64,000 nucleotides of DNA. Source: Streptomyces canus. Its GTDB lineage: Bacteria > Actinomycetota > Actinomycetes > Streptomycetales > Streptomycetaceae. The position numbers and the translations under genes are program-made. The DNA is taken from assembly GCF_030816965.1 (NCBI RefSeq), contig NZ_JAUSYQ010000002.1, positions 6,376,001 to 6,440,000 of the forward strand, read 5' to 3'. The notes below the pieces were generated by a model. That model was not told where the DNA came from. It saw nothing but the letters and a program-made list of their open reading frames with translations, and made no database searches. This document shows, one piece after another, positions 23,730 through 32,232 of this stretch; the stretch's first letter is position 1, and each line of letters begins with the position of its first letter.

Positions 23730-26700
23730 TGGGCTTCGGGGATCTGGTCGACGACTTCGGCGACGGCCTGGAGAGCGCCTCCGACAGCCTGAACAAGGGT
23801 GTCGGCGAGGCGGTCAACTGGGGCACGGACAAGACGGCGGGACTGCTGTCGGACGTGGGCGCGGATGGCGCGGCCGAGAAGGTCCGCGACTTCGGCGAGA
23901 GCGTGAACAACCGCCTGGGCGGCACGGTTTCCGAGCGCGCGCTGGGGGAGAGCGAGGACCCGAAGGAACTGGTCCACGGCAGCGAGTCGGCGCTCCGCGA
24001 GCGGGCCGGGCATCTGCTGAAGTTCGCGGGGGCCTTCGAGAACGTCGGCCAGGGCATGCGCTCGCTCGACCCGGGCGAGTGGCGGGGCCAGGCGGCGGAC
24101 GCGTTCCGCGCGAAGTTCGACGTGCAGCCGAAGCAGTGGCTGACGGCGGCGGACGCGTGCACGGCGGCGGCCACCGCTCTGGACGCGTACGCGGACATGG
24201 TGGGCTGGGCACAGCAGCAGGCGCAGGTGGCGATCGACGCCTACCGCAGGGCGCAGGACGCCTCACGACGGGCGGCGGACGCGTACGACGCGAAGGTGAC
24301 GGCGTACAACCAGGCGGCCGACCGCTACAACGCGACCGCCGAGGCGGGCGGCGATCCGGGAGCGAAGCCGACGAAACCGGGCGACTTCGTCGACCCTGGG
24401 ACGGTGGGCCGCGAGGAAGCACAGGAGATCCTGTCCCACGCCCGCCGTCTGCGCACGGACGCGGCGCAGGACGCCCGCCGCAAGCTGGCCGCAGCCCTGG
24501 AATCGGCCCCGCCGAAACCGGAGTTCACCGACCGCCTGGGCGCGGGCGCGGCCGACCTGTTCGTCGGCACCCAGCTCAACTCGGTCCACGTCCTGGGCGG
24601 CCTCCTGCGCGGCGGCACGGACATGCTGAAACTGGCCCGCACGGTCAACCCCCTGGACCCGTACAACCTGACCCACCCCGGCGAGTGGACGAAGAACTCC
24701 CAGCTGCTGCTGGCGGGCCTGGTGGGGACGGCGGCGCACCCGGAGCGGCTGCCGATGTCGATCCTGGGGACGGGGTGGTCGAGCGATCCGGGGGACTCGG
24801 CGGGGTATCTGTTCTCGAACCTGATCGGGGGGAAGGGCGCGGGCGGCCTGGGCCGGGCAGTTGGGCGTGACGCTCTGCGCGGGGTGGCGAAGGACGCGGC
24901 GACGGGAGCCGCACGGCAAGGCACGCGCCGGGGACTCATGGACGTCGCCCGGGAACTGAAGTGCAAGCTCTTCGGCAGCGACCCGATCGACATGGCCACC
25001 GGCCGCATGTCGCTGCCACAGACGGATGTGACGCTCCCCGCCCGACTTCCGCTGGTGTTCTCGCGCCAGTTCGAGTCGTCGTACCGGGCGGGCCGCTGGT
25101 TCGGCCCCTGCTGGGCCTCGACGGCCGACCAGCGCCTGGAGATCGACGCCGAGGGCGTCGTCTTCGTCCGCGAGGACGGCTCCCTGTTGGCGTACCCGCA
25201 TCCGGCTCCCGGTGTTCCGGTGCTGCCCCTGGCCGGCGAGGGCCACCCGCTGACGGTGGACGCGTACGGCGACTACACCGTCACCGACCCCGCCAGTGGT
25301 AGTATGTGGGACTTCGCGGGCCCGGGCGGCGACGGCGACGGCATCGCCCTCCTCTCCCAGATCATCGACCGCTCCGGCCAGTGGCTCACCTTTGAGTACG
25401 ACGACCGGGGCGCTCCGACAGGGATCGTCCACTCGGCCGGGTACCACCTGCAGATCACCACCGAGGGCGAGCGGATCACCGCCCTGCACCTTGCCTCAGG
25501 CGACGACATCGAGCTGGTCCGCTTCGGTTACGACGACGCAGGCCACCTGACGACGGTCACGAAGTCCTCCGGCCTGCCGACCCGCTTCACCAACGACACC
25601 CTCGGTCGGATCACCGCCTGGACGGACACGAACAACTCCTCGTACCACTACGTCTACGACGATGAAGATCGCTGCATCTCCCAGGGCGGCGAGGCGGGCC
25701 ACCTGACCTACACCTACACCTACGGCGACCCGGACCCGGCGACCGGCAACCGGATCGTCACAGCAGTCGACTCCCTGGGCCACAGCACCCTGTATGAGAT
25801 CAACAGAGACGTACAAGTGACGGCGGTGACCACCCCAGACGGCGCCACGACCCGCACCATCCACGACCGTGCCCACCGCCCCCTCACGGTCATTGACCCC
25901 CTGGGCCGCACGGTGAGCTACGCCTACGACGAGGCGGGCCGCACGGTCCTGGCGGTCCGCCCGGACGGCCGTTACACCAGCGTCGCCTACGACTCCCAGG
26001 GCCTGCCGGTCACGGTGGTGGGCGCGGACGGCACTCAAGTCACCCAGCAGTTCGACGAGTTCGGCAACCGCACGGCGGTGACCGACGCGTCGAGGACGAC
26101 GACCTGCTTCACGTACGACGACCGGGGCCATCTGGAGTCCGTCACCAACGCCCTTGGGGACACCACAAGGGTGCGCTGCAACCTGGCGGGCCTGCCCCTG
26201 GAGGTCACCGATCCCCTGGGCGCGGTGACCCGCTACGAACGGGACGCCTTCGGCCGCCCGGTGAGGATCACCGACCCCACGGGTGCGGTGACGGCCCTGG
26301 AATGGACGGTGGAGGGCCGCCTGTCCCGCCGTACGGCGGCGGACGGCACGTCGGAATCCTGGACGTACGACGGCGAGGGCAACTGCGTCGCCCACACCGA
26401 CGCGTTGGGCAAGGTCTCCCGCTTCGAGTACACCCACTTCGACCTGCTGGCGGCCCGCACGGGCCCGGACGGGGTGCGCTACGAGTTCGCCCACGACACG
26501 GAACTGCGCCTGACAAGGGTCACGAACCCGCAGGGCCTGACGTGGAGTTATGAGTACGACCCGGCGGGCCGCCTGATCGCGGAGACGGACTTCGACGACC
26601 GCACGCTGACCTACGACCATGACCGGGCAGGCCAACTGAGCAGCAGCACCACGGCATCCGGCGAGTCGATCACCTTCTCCCGTGACGTCCTGGGCCGGGT

Positions 26701-28477
26701 GATCCGCAAGGAGGCGGCCGGGGCGGTCACGACATACGCCTACGACCCGTCGGGCGCCCTGGCGCAGGCGACGGGCCCGGACGCGGTCCTGAGGCTGCAC
26801 CGTGACGAGGCGGGCCGAGTGCTGTCGGAGACGGTGAACGACCGTACGCTCACCTACACCTACGACGAGCTGGGCCGCAGAACGGGCCGTACCACTCCCA
26901 CCGGCGCGACGACGACGTGGTCGTACGACGCGTCGGGCAACCGCACCGGCATGGTCGTGTCGGGCCGCACCCTCACCTTCAAGCACGACGAGGCGGGCCG
27001 CGAACTGACCCGCCACATAGGCGAGTCGGTGACCCTGACCCAGTCCTTCGACCCACTGGGCCGCCTGACAAAACAGGACCTGGTCGGCCCCACGGGCCGA
27101 CGCCTCCAACGCCGCGCGTACACCTACCAGGCCGACGGCAACCTCACCGCCATCGACGACCACCTGAACGGCACACGCCACTTCGACCTGGACGCAGCGG
27201 GCCGGGTGACGGCGGTGCACGCGGCGAACTGGACGGAGAAGTACGCATACGACGAGGCGGGCAACCAGACGTCGGCGACCTGGCCCTCCACGCACCCGGG
27301 TCAGGACGCCGTGGGCGCACGAGCGTATGCGGGCACCCGCATCACCCGAGCCGGCGCCATCCGCTACGAACACGACGAAGCGGGCCGCATCACCCTCCGC
27401 CAGAAAACCCGCCTCTCCCGCAAGCCGGACACCTGGCGCTACGAATGGGACCCGGAGGACCGCCTGACGGCGGTGACAACCCCGGACGGCACCCGCTGGC
27501 GCTACCGCTATGACCCGCTGGGCCGCAGGGTCGCGAAGCAACGCCTGGCCCCGGACGGCGAATCAGTCCTGGAGCAGGTGGACTTCACCTGGGACGGCAC
27601 AACTCTCTGTGAACAGACGACGAAGTCCCCGTCCTACTCCAATCCGGTGACGCTGACCTGGGACCACCAGGGCCTGCACCCGCTCGCTCAGACGGAACGC
27701 ATCACCGGGGCCGAAGCCCCGCAGGAGGAGATCGACTCCCGCTTCTTCGCCATCGTCACGGACTTGGTCGGCACCCCGACTGAGTTGATCGGCGAATCCG
27801 GCGACATAGCCTGGCGCACCCGCAGCACCCTGTGGGGCACAACAGCCTGGGCCGCCGACAGCACGGCATACACCCCGCTCCGTTTCCCGGGCCAGTACTA
27901 CGACCCTGAGACCGGTCTGCATTACAACTACTTCCGACACTACGACCCCGAAACCGGCCGTTACACCAGCCTCGATCCCCTCGGGCTGGCCCCCGCACCC
28001 AATCCCACCACCTACGTTCACAATCCACACACATGGATAGATCCTCTCGGCCTGGCGGGGTGCCGCCCCTTGCCCAGGGGACACAGCTCACAGCCGGCTT
28101 TCAGGAACGACCCTTATAACCCTGACGTTGTCAGACGGCGCATTGAGGACATGCGCCGGCTGTACGGGATCGAGGAGCCTCCTCCGGCTGCTACTGCCAG
28201 CGGCATGATCGGCGCCAACGGCACACAAGTGACGAGCAAGACAATGTGGAACCACGGCCCGTATCGCATCGATGTCGAGAACCCTAATCCCGGGCAGCGG
28301 GCCGGACAGTTGCACTTCCAAGACCAAAGCAATCTCACCGCGAAGTACCAGTATAATTTTGAAACTGGGAATTTTGAGGGACTTCCCCGCGCGATCGAGA
28401 AGGAAGTCGGCAAGAGCCCTGGATTTCAGGCCGGTATTGACAAGGGACTGCGTATGCTCGGAGAAGAGCGACCATGA
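23729..28477 (+). CDS. RHS/YD-repeat polymorphic toxin with WXG-like N-terminus
   Basis: A 1582-residue protein. The N-terminal 250 residues are helical and WXG/LXG-like, with W118-R-G120 in PGEWRGQAADAF. From about residue 415 (GSDPIDMATGRMSLPQTDV) runs the DUF6531-type entry to the RHS shell. YD repeats such as YDEAGRTV and YDPSGAL fill about 540-1370. The RHS core ends with HYDPETGRYTSLDPLGL (D1416) and the junction WIDPLGLAG (W1436). The last 140 residues form a variable tip (MWNHGPYRIDVENPNPGQRA, GQLHFQD, YNFETGNFEG) that I cannot assign to a toxin family. DNA of the tip is clearly AT-richer. The shell likely encapsulates the toxin; export by a type VII-like route is inferred. Confidence 0.9.
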   Translation: MGFGDLVDDFGDGLESASDSLNKGVGEAVNWGTDKTAGLLSDVGADGAAEKVRDFGESVNNRLGGTVSERALGESEDPKELVHGSESALRERAGHLLKFAGAFENVGQGMRSLDPGEWRGQAADAFRAKFDVQPKQWLTAADACTAAATALDAYADMVGWAQQQAQVAIDAYRRAQDASRRAADAYDAKVTAYNQAADRYNATAEAGGDPGAKPTKPGDFVDPGTVGREEAQEILSHARRLRTDAAQDARRKLAAALESAPPKPEFTDRLGAGAADLFVGTQLNSVHVLGGLLRGGTDMLKLARTVNPLDPYNLTHPGEWTKNSQLLLAGLVGTAAHPERLPMSILGTGWSSDPGDSAGYLFSNLIGGKGAGGLGRAVGRDALRGVAKDAATGAARQGTRRGLMDVARELKCKLFGSDPIDMATGRMSLPQTDVTLPARLPLVFSRQFESSYRAGRWFGPCWASTADQRLEIDAEGVVFVREDGSLLAYPHPAPGVPVLPLAGEGHPLTVDAYGDYTVTDPASGSMWDFAGPGGDGDGIALLSQIIDRSGQWLTFEYDDRGAPTGIVHSAGYHLQITTEGERITALHLASGDDIELVRFGYDDAGHLTTVTKSSGLPTRFTNDTLGRITAWTDTNNSSYHYVYDDEDRCISQGGEAGHLTYTYTYGDPDPATGNRIVTAVDSLGHSTLYEINRDVQVTAVTTPDGATTRTIHDRAHRPLTVIDPLGRTVSYAYDEAGRTVLAVRPDGRYTSVAYDSQGLPVTVVGADGTQVTQQFDEFGNRTAVTDASRTTTCFTYDDRGHLESVTNALGDTTRVRCNLAGLPLEVTDPLGAVTRYERDAFGRPVRITDPTGAVTALEWTVEGRLSRRTAADGTSESWTYDGEGNCVAHTDALGKVSRFEYTHFDLLAARTGPDGVRYEFAHDTELRLTRVTNPQGLTWSYEYDPAGRLIAETDFDDRTLTYDHDRAGQLSSSTTASGESITFSRDVLGRVIRKEAAGAVTTYAYDPSGALAQATGPDAVLRLHRDEAGRVLSETVNDRTLTYTYDELGRRTGRTTPTGATTTWSYDASGNRTGMVVSGRTLTFKHDEAGRELTRHIGESVTLTQSFDPLGRLTKQDLVGPTGRRLQRRAYTYQADGNLTAIDDHLNGTRHFDLDAAGRVTAVHAANWTEKYAYDEAGNQTSATWPSTHPGQDAVGARAYAGTRITRAGAIRYEHDEAGRITLRQKTRLSRKPDTWRYEWDPEDRLTAVTTPDGTRWRYRYDPLGRRVAKQRLAPDGESVLEQVDFTWDGTTLCEQTTKSPSYSNPVTLTWDHQGLHPLAQTERITGAEAPQEEIDSRFFAIVTDLVGTPTELIGESGDIAWRTRSTLWGTTAWAADSTAYTPLRFPGQYYDPETGLHYNYFRHYDPETGRYTSLDPLGLAPAPNPTTYVHNPHTWIDPLGLAGCRPLPRGHSSQPAFRNDPYNPDVVRRRIEDMRRLYGIEEPPPAATASGMIGANGTQVTSKTMWNHGPYRIDVENPNPGQRAGQLHFQDQSNLTAKYQYNFETGNFEGLPRAIEKEVGKSPGFQAGIDKGLRMLGEERP

Positions 28478-28989
28478 AGATGAATGCCAGTATGGCAGAA
28501 CTCCTTGAGGGTGGCGAATTTTGCGTTCGAGAAGAAGATGTGCCGGACCAGTTCCGTGCAGTTGTGCGTGAGGGGTGGACCGTGGACGGTGAGGCGCAAC
28601 TACTTACGGCCCTCCATTCCGGCTACTCCGGAGTTAGAAGGCAGCAGTTCCAGGACGTCGTTCACTACGAGGCCACTGTGAACGGTCGCGGCATGATGGA
28701 CTATGACCTCCCGAAATCAGGCCCCGAGAGGCGCGCGTCACTCTTGCGAAGGTCCCTCGGATACGCCTGCTCAGCTCTGCTGGCAGTACCGGCCAGCCAG
28801 CGGTGGCCGGTACTGGGATATGTCTCCCTGTCCGAGGGAGGAATCGAGGGCGACTCACTCACCGCGCATGTCACTTTCTGCTCTCAGCGACTGGAGCTAC
28901 CAGCCTACGCGAGCGACATGGATTCCTACGTACACGAGGCACTGATGGAAATCTCTCAGGAAGATGCGTCGGAACTTCTCAGGAAGTGA
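28474..28989 (+). CDS. Candidate immunity protein for the RHS toxin tip
   Basis: A 171-residue protein with no recognised domain. It starts in an ATGA overlap with the RHS stop, the standard place for a cognate immunity gene, and its lower GC matches the toxin tip rather than the shell. The sequence is acidic at both ends (EEDVPDQF; SQEDASELLRK) and lacks a signal peptide, consistent with cytoplasmic neutralisation. It contains one segment, RRSLGYACSALLAVPASQRW, that is hydrophobic but short. An in-frame ATG at 28480 and another at 28492 are possible starts. Function is inferred from position only. Confidence 0.65.
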   Translation: MKMNASMAELLEGGEFCVREEDVPDQFRAVVREGWTVDGEAQLLTALHSGYSGVRRQQFQDVVHYEATVNGRGMMDYDLPKSGPERRASLLRRSLGYACSALLAVPASQRWPVLGYVSLSEGGIEGDSLTAHVTFCSQRLELPAYASDMDSYVHEALMEISQEDASELLRK

Positions 28990-29144
28990 GGGTTCACGGA
29001 GGCGATTGGGGATCAGCTAGGCACGGTCGTTCTGGACAGTTCAAGGCGGCGGCCTCCTCGGCTGAGTGCATTGCAGGAGATATTGAGACTGGTAGAAGAG
29101 TTCGAGTCGATGAGATATGCCCCTCGGATGCTGCTGAATTCTGG

Positions 29145-29547
29145 GCGACGAAACAGGACGTGGTCGGCCCGACCGGCAGGCGCCTCCAGCGCCGCGCGTA
29201 CACTTACCGGGCCGACGGCAGCCCTTAGGCCATCGACACCACCTGAATGGCACATGCCGCTTCGACGTCGATGTGGTGGGCCGGATGATGGCGGTGCACG
29301 CGGCGACTGGACGGAGACGTACGCCTACGACGAGGCGGGCAACCAAACGTCGGCGACCTGGCCCTCCACGCACCCCGGCCACCGAGTCGACGGGGGACCG
29401 TACCTATACGGGCACCCGCATCACCCGAGCCGGCGCCATCCGCTACGACCACGAAGAAGCGGGCCGCATCACCCTCCGCCTGATGAGGAGCTCTATGCCG
29501 CCATTCGAGAGCTCTGGGATGTGTTCCGTGGATCGGCGGCCGATTGA
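29145..29547 (+). pseudogene. Decayed RHS repeat cassette (displaced toxin end)
   Basis: Bases about 29150-29482 are a degraded copy of 27070-27403 in the intact RHS gene. Shared stretches include GCGGGCAACCA and ACGTCGGCGACCTGGCCCTC, then CGGGCACCCGCATCACCCGA. Frame changes and a TAG at 29226-29228 break the reading frame, so no RHS product can be made. After the homology ends, a short frame reading DEELYAAIRELWDVFRGSAA up to a stop at 29545-29547 may be the remnant of another toxin tip. This is the usual scar of toxin-tip replacement: an old RHS 3' end displaced downstream with its immunity genes. Confidence 0.75.
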
Positions 29548-29695
29548 CGACAAACCCTCAGGGAACGTTGGTAACGCGCGATCTGTCTCACATCCACCTC
29601 ATGTCGACCCGTGGGGTGCCGCCCATCTCCCGCAATGACTATGAAGGGACCCGACGATAACGCGATCTGTCGACCGTACCAAGTCCCTTGAACAG
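29548..29695 (+). other. Non-coding scar between RHS remnant and CdiI-like gene
   Basis: About 150 bases without a confident gene. One frame reads DLSHIHLMSTRGVPPISRND and stops at 29658-29660, which could be the last piece of a lost toxin domain. AAGGGA at 29644-29649 precedes the position where the immunity gene would be expected to start (ATA at 29657). I see no promoter or terminator. Confidence 0.35.
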
Positions 29696-30073
29696 TTGGA
29701 CAGCGAGCGCTGGGGAGACCCGCCTGCCGATGCGACGTCACTGGTCAGAACAGTTCATGAGTGGCGCCGACGACCTATCGGAACGCTGGAACCCGACGAG
29801 CTAGCACGTTTGATCGGCCAGGATGTCGGCTTGCTGTGGCTGCTCCCTCTGGCGGTGGAGATTCTTCGGGACGGAGTGCTTAAACAGCCTGCTGGTGGTT
29901 TCATCGACGGTGACTTGCTTTATTCGGTGGTCACGAGAAGCTCGGAAGTATGGACCGCTCATCCCGATCTTGCGCGAGAGCTAAAAGACGCCGTAACCTT
30001 GCTGATCGATCTGTCGACCTATGAGAAGTGCGAGGTTGAGGCGTTCCTGGCATCGCTCCCTGAGGGACTCTGA
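29696..30073 (+). CDS. CdiI_2-like contact-dependent inhibition immunity protein, orphan
   Basis: A 125-residue protein from a TTG at 29696. DATSLVRTVHEWRRRPIGTL and ELARLIGQDVGLLWLLPLAV, then GDLLYSVV and the W in SSEVWTAH, match the contact-dependent growth inhibition immunity family (CdiI_2). The in-frame stretch upstream reads TRSVDRTKSLEQLDSERW, also conserved in the family, and begins at ATA (29657-29659) where an ATG would be expected, with AAGGGA about 7 bases before it. The original start may therefore have mutated. No cognate toxin remains nearby except the broken RHS cassette upstream, so it is probably an orphan immunity gene. Confidence 0.75.
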   Translation: MDSERWGDPPADATSLVRTVHEWRRRPIGTLEPDELARLIGQDVGLLWLLPLAVEILRDGVLKQPAGGFIDGDLLYSVVTRSSEVWTAHPDLARELKDAVTLLIDLSTYEKCEVEAFLASLPEGL

Positions 30074-30157
30074 AATATAGTGGCAGGCGGGCCGGTATCT
30101 CCGGGGTGTACCATTTCGGCCAGCTGGAATTACCGCTAGAAAGGATGATGCTAGATA

Positions 30158-30370
30158 GTGGTAAACACGTCCCGCGAAGAACTGGTTCGCACGGTTCAGT
30201 TGCTTATTGACGCGAATCTCGCAGAGGAGGAAGAAGATCAAATCATTAAGGGACTGAAGTCGAGCATTTTTCATCCCAGTATTACTGACCTGATCTATTA
30301 CAGCGACCCTAAACTGACAGCGGAAGAGGTAGTGGACAGGGCCCTCGCCTACCGCCCCATCGAGCTGTAG
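30158..30370 (+). CDS. Small bacteriocin/colicin-type immunity protein, orphan
   Basis: A 70-residue acidic protein: SREELVRTVQLLIDANLAEE, then EEDQIIKGLKSSIFHPSITD and LIYYSDPKLTAEEVVDRALA, ending YRPIEL. The pattern (helical start, HPxxxDLIYY, LTAEEVVDxAL, Y-P) is that of small nuclease-bacteriocin immunity proteins found in polymorphic-toxin arrays. The GTG at 30158 has AAAGGA upstream, somewhat far. Codon use and GC content are lower than in housekeeping neighbours, pointing to transfer. It has no intact partner toxin in the window. Confidence 0.65.
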   Translation: MVNTSREELVRTVQLLIDANLAEEEEDQIIKGLKSSIFHPSITDLIYYSDPKLTAEEVVDRALAYRPIEL

Positions 30371-30669
30371 GCCTACCTGCCGGGGAACTCCGCCTACCTC
30401 ATTGGCCGTGTCACTCGCTACGAGGCCCGTATGCGCGCCGACCACATCCTCGGTGACGGGCAGCACGTCACCTCCGCCGACGCCTGGGACGTGAGCCGCG
30501 CCTCCTGCATGGCCCGCTGGGGTCCGAGCACGCGTTACTCCAGCCTGCCGGAAGCGGAGGCCACCGTTCGAGGGCGGGTACAACGCAGCTCGCTGCTATA
30601 AGTCCCCCCGTCCACAGGACCCTGACCCGGGAAGCCGGCAGTCTCTGGCTCAACATTCCCTTCCGATAG
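30371..30669 (+). pseudogene. DUF1266 domain protein remnant (C-terminal part)
   Basis: Directly after the previous stop an open frame reads AYLPGNSAYLIGRVTRYEAR, then MRADHILGDGQHVTSADAWD and VSRASCMARWG, to a stop at 30599-30601. In another frame LTREAGSLWLNIPFR follows and ends with TAG at 30667-30669. Together they match the C-terminal half of Streptomyces DUF1266 proteins, with the start missing and a deletion or frameshift after RYSSLPEAEA. No start codon or Shine-Dalgarno sequence is present. It marks the right edge of the toxin island. Confidence 0.65.
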
Positions 30670-30671
30670 GG

Positions 30672-32126
30672 CTACCGGGGTCGCCATGCCCGTACGAGAT
30701 CCTCCGGCCCCCAATACGCGGTCAGCGGCAGACCGTCTGTCACTCCGCAGCGTGAGACCACGACACGTGCGGTGTCGGGACCGGCGCCGGGGACGGCAAG
30801 CATGTCCCGGACGAGAGCGTCGTACTCATGGCGGCCGAAAGACTGGTTCTCGAGCCACTTGATCGACCCGACAAAGTGCACCTGCCGGGCCACTGGTTCG
30901 CGGTCGGCGCCGATGAGGTCGATCTCGGGATTGTTCTGCCGGTTCCACCAGCCGCCGATGGCCTCGGTCTCGGGCCACTCGTCGTCCGGAAGCAGGTGCA
31001 GCAATGACTCGCGAATCAGCGGCTCGACCGCACGACCACGCCAGGTGGTCCAGGATCGTTCGATGCGTTCCAGCGCCACGTCACCACGCCCGCGCTCGAT
31101 GAGCGGGATCGCGCGCTGCAGGAAGGCCAGCCAGAACCGCAGGTACGGGTCAGCGATCCGATACCGCTTGTTCCTGCTGTCCGGTTTGACGGACAGCGGG
31201 AGATCAGCCGCCAGAACCCGCTTGGCCTGCAAGGTCGTCAGCAGCGGGGAAAGTGTGCCGGACGGCAGCGCTCCGCCACCACCGGCTTGTGCCGCGATCG
31301 CGCTGAACGTGCGCTCACCACTGCCTACTGCTTCCAGGACGGCCCGTGAGTGCGACGCTTCGGGGAACTCACCCAAGAGGGACAGCTCGCCGGCCACCAG
31401 CAAGGGAGAGAGGGGGTTGGCGACGGAAGCCCGGAGAAAGTCGACGCGACTCATTCCCGGACGCCACGACTGCACGATCTCCGGAAAACCTCCCGTGATC
31501 AGCTGGGCATCCATGGCGTCTGCCGCGTTCAACTCGGTCATGGTCTGCACGTCGGCCAGGTTGAGGGGGTAGACGGTCATTTTCGTCGCCCGACCGAAGA
31601 ACGGCCGCCCGTAAGACTGCAACGCCTCCATCACCGACACATCGCTGCCGACGAGCAGGAGCAGCACCGGCTTGGAGGACAGATGACGGTCCCAGACGGT
31701 CTGCAGTGCGCCCTCGAACTCCTGATCCTGCTCGACCAGCCAGGGCACCTCGTCGATTACCGCGATGCTGGGTGAGTCATCGGCGACCGCGAGCGCCAGC
31801 GAGCGCAAGGCCTGGTTCCAGTCCTGTGCCTGGAGACCGGCGACCAGCTCCGCCTCCGGCAGCGGGGACTGCGCCAGAGCTGCGGCAAACTCGGCACGCT
31901 CCGTCACGGGGTTGCGCCCGCGGGTGGCCTGAAACACCACGTACGGCAGTCCCGAGCGGTCGCAGAACTCCTGAACCAGCCGTGACTTTCCCACCCGGCG
32001 CCGACCAGTCATGATCACAGCTCGTCCCCGAGTGGTCCCACGACCTTCTGTCACCGATGCGAGCTGCTCAGTCAACAGTTCAAGATCTGCGGCCCGACCA
32101 TGGAACTTCACGAAGCGACCTCGCAT
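30672..32126 (-). CDS. ATPase of the archaeal-type AAA family with C-terminal DUF234-like nuclease-fold region
   Basis: A 484-residue protein. Walker A is GRRRVGKS at 41-48, Walker B is SIAVIDEVPWLVE near 120, and LLLLVGSDVSVME resembles sensor 1. A winged-helix segment (SGTLSPLLTTLQAKRVLAAD) follows, and the C-terminal region (NNPEIDLIGAD) resembles the DUF234/PD-(D/E)XK-like domain of this family, where D and E residues would bind metal. Such ATPases are mobile, lineage-specific genes, often regarded as toxin- or defence-associated, with unknown role. The ATG at 32126 lies within a tandem repeat that may be its operator. It ends 2 bases from the DUF1266 remnant. Confidence 0.8.
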   Translation of the reverse strand: MRGRFVKFHGRAADLELLTEQLASVTEGRGTTRGRAVIMTGRRRVGKSRLVQEFCDRSGLPYVVFQATRGRNPVTERAEFAAALAQSPLPEAELVAGLQAQDWNQALRSLALAVADDSPSIAVIDEVPWLVEQDQEFEGALQTVWDRHLSSKPVLLLLVGSDVSVMEALQSYGRPFFGRATKMTVYPLNLADVQTMTELNAADAMDAQLITGGFPEIVQSWRPGMSRVDFLRASVANPLSPLLVAGELSLLGEFPEASHSRAVLEAVGSGERTFSAIAAQAGGGGALPSGTLSPLLTTLQAKRVLAADLPLSVKPDSRNKRYRIADPYLRFWLAFLQRAIPLIERGRGDVALERIERSWTTWRGRAVEPLIRESLLHLLPDDEWPETEAIGGWWNRQNNPEIDLIGADREPVARQVHFVGSIKWLENQSFGRHEYDALVRDMLAVPGAGPDTARVVVSRCGVTDGLPLTAYWGPEDLVRAWRPR

Positions 32127-32153
32127 CTAACGTAGATCTATCCTAACGTAGAT
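32127..32153. repeat. Tandem CTAACGTAGAT repeats at the ATPase start
   Basis: CTAACGTAGAT occurs at 32127-32137 and 32143-32153, a 16-base period. The first copy is also part of the imperfect palindrome ATCTA-ACG-TAGAT (32125-32137). Position over the start of the ATPase gene suggests an operator or autoregulatory site; no regulator is identified. Confidence 0.5.
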
Positions 32154-32232
32154 GAAATCTTACTTTACCTCTGCTGCCTTTGTCGGTAGTCCGTAGATGT
32201 CCTGTGCTTGAAGGGTTTGCGGCCCGGGACTT

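Noticed and set aside
25500..27500. Periodic repeats considered as a CRISPR array
   Set aside because: The periodicity is coding (YD repeats, variable length, in frame), with no conserved 20-40 bp repeats or unique spacers.
25496..27541. 681-residue minus-strand open frame inside the RHS gene
   Set aside because: Mirror of the YD repeats; repetitive Val/Gly-rich sequence with no independent features.
22645..30671. Integrative element with attachment sites around the toxin island
   Set aside because: No integrase, tRNA or direct repeats at the borders. The pattern is better explained by homologous tip exchange.
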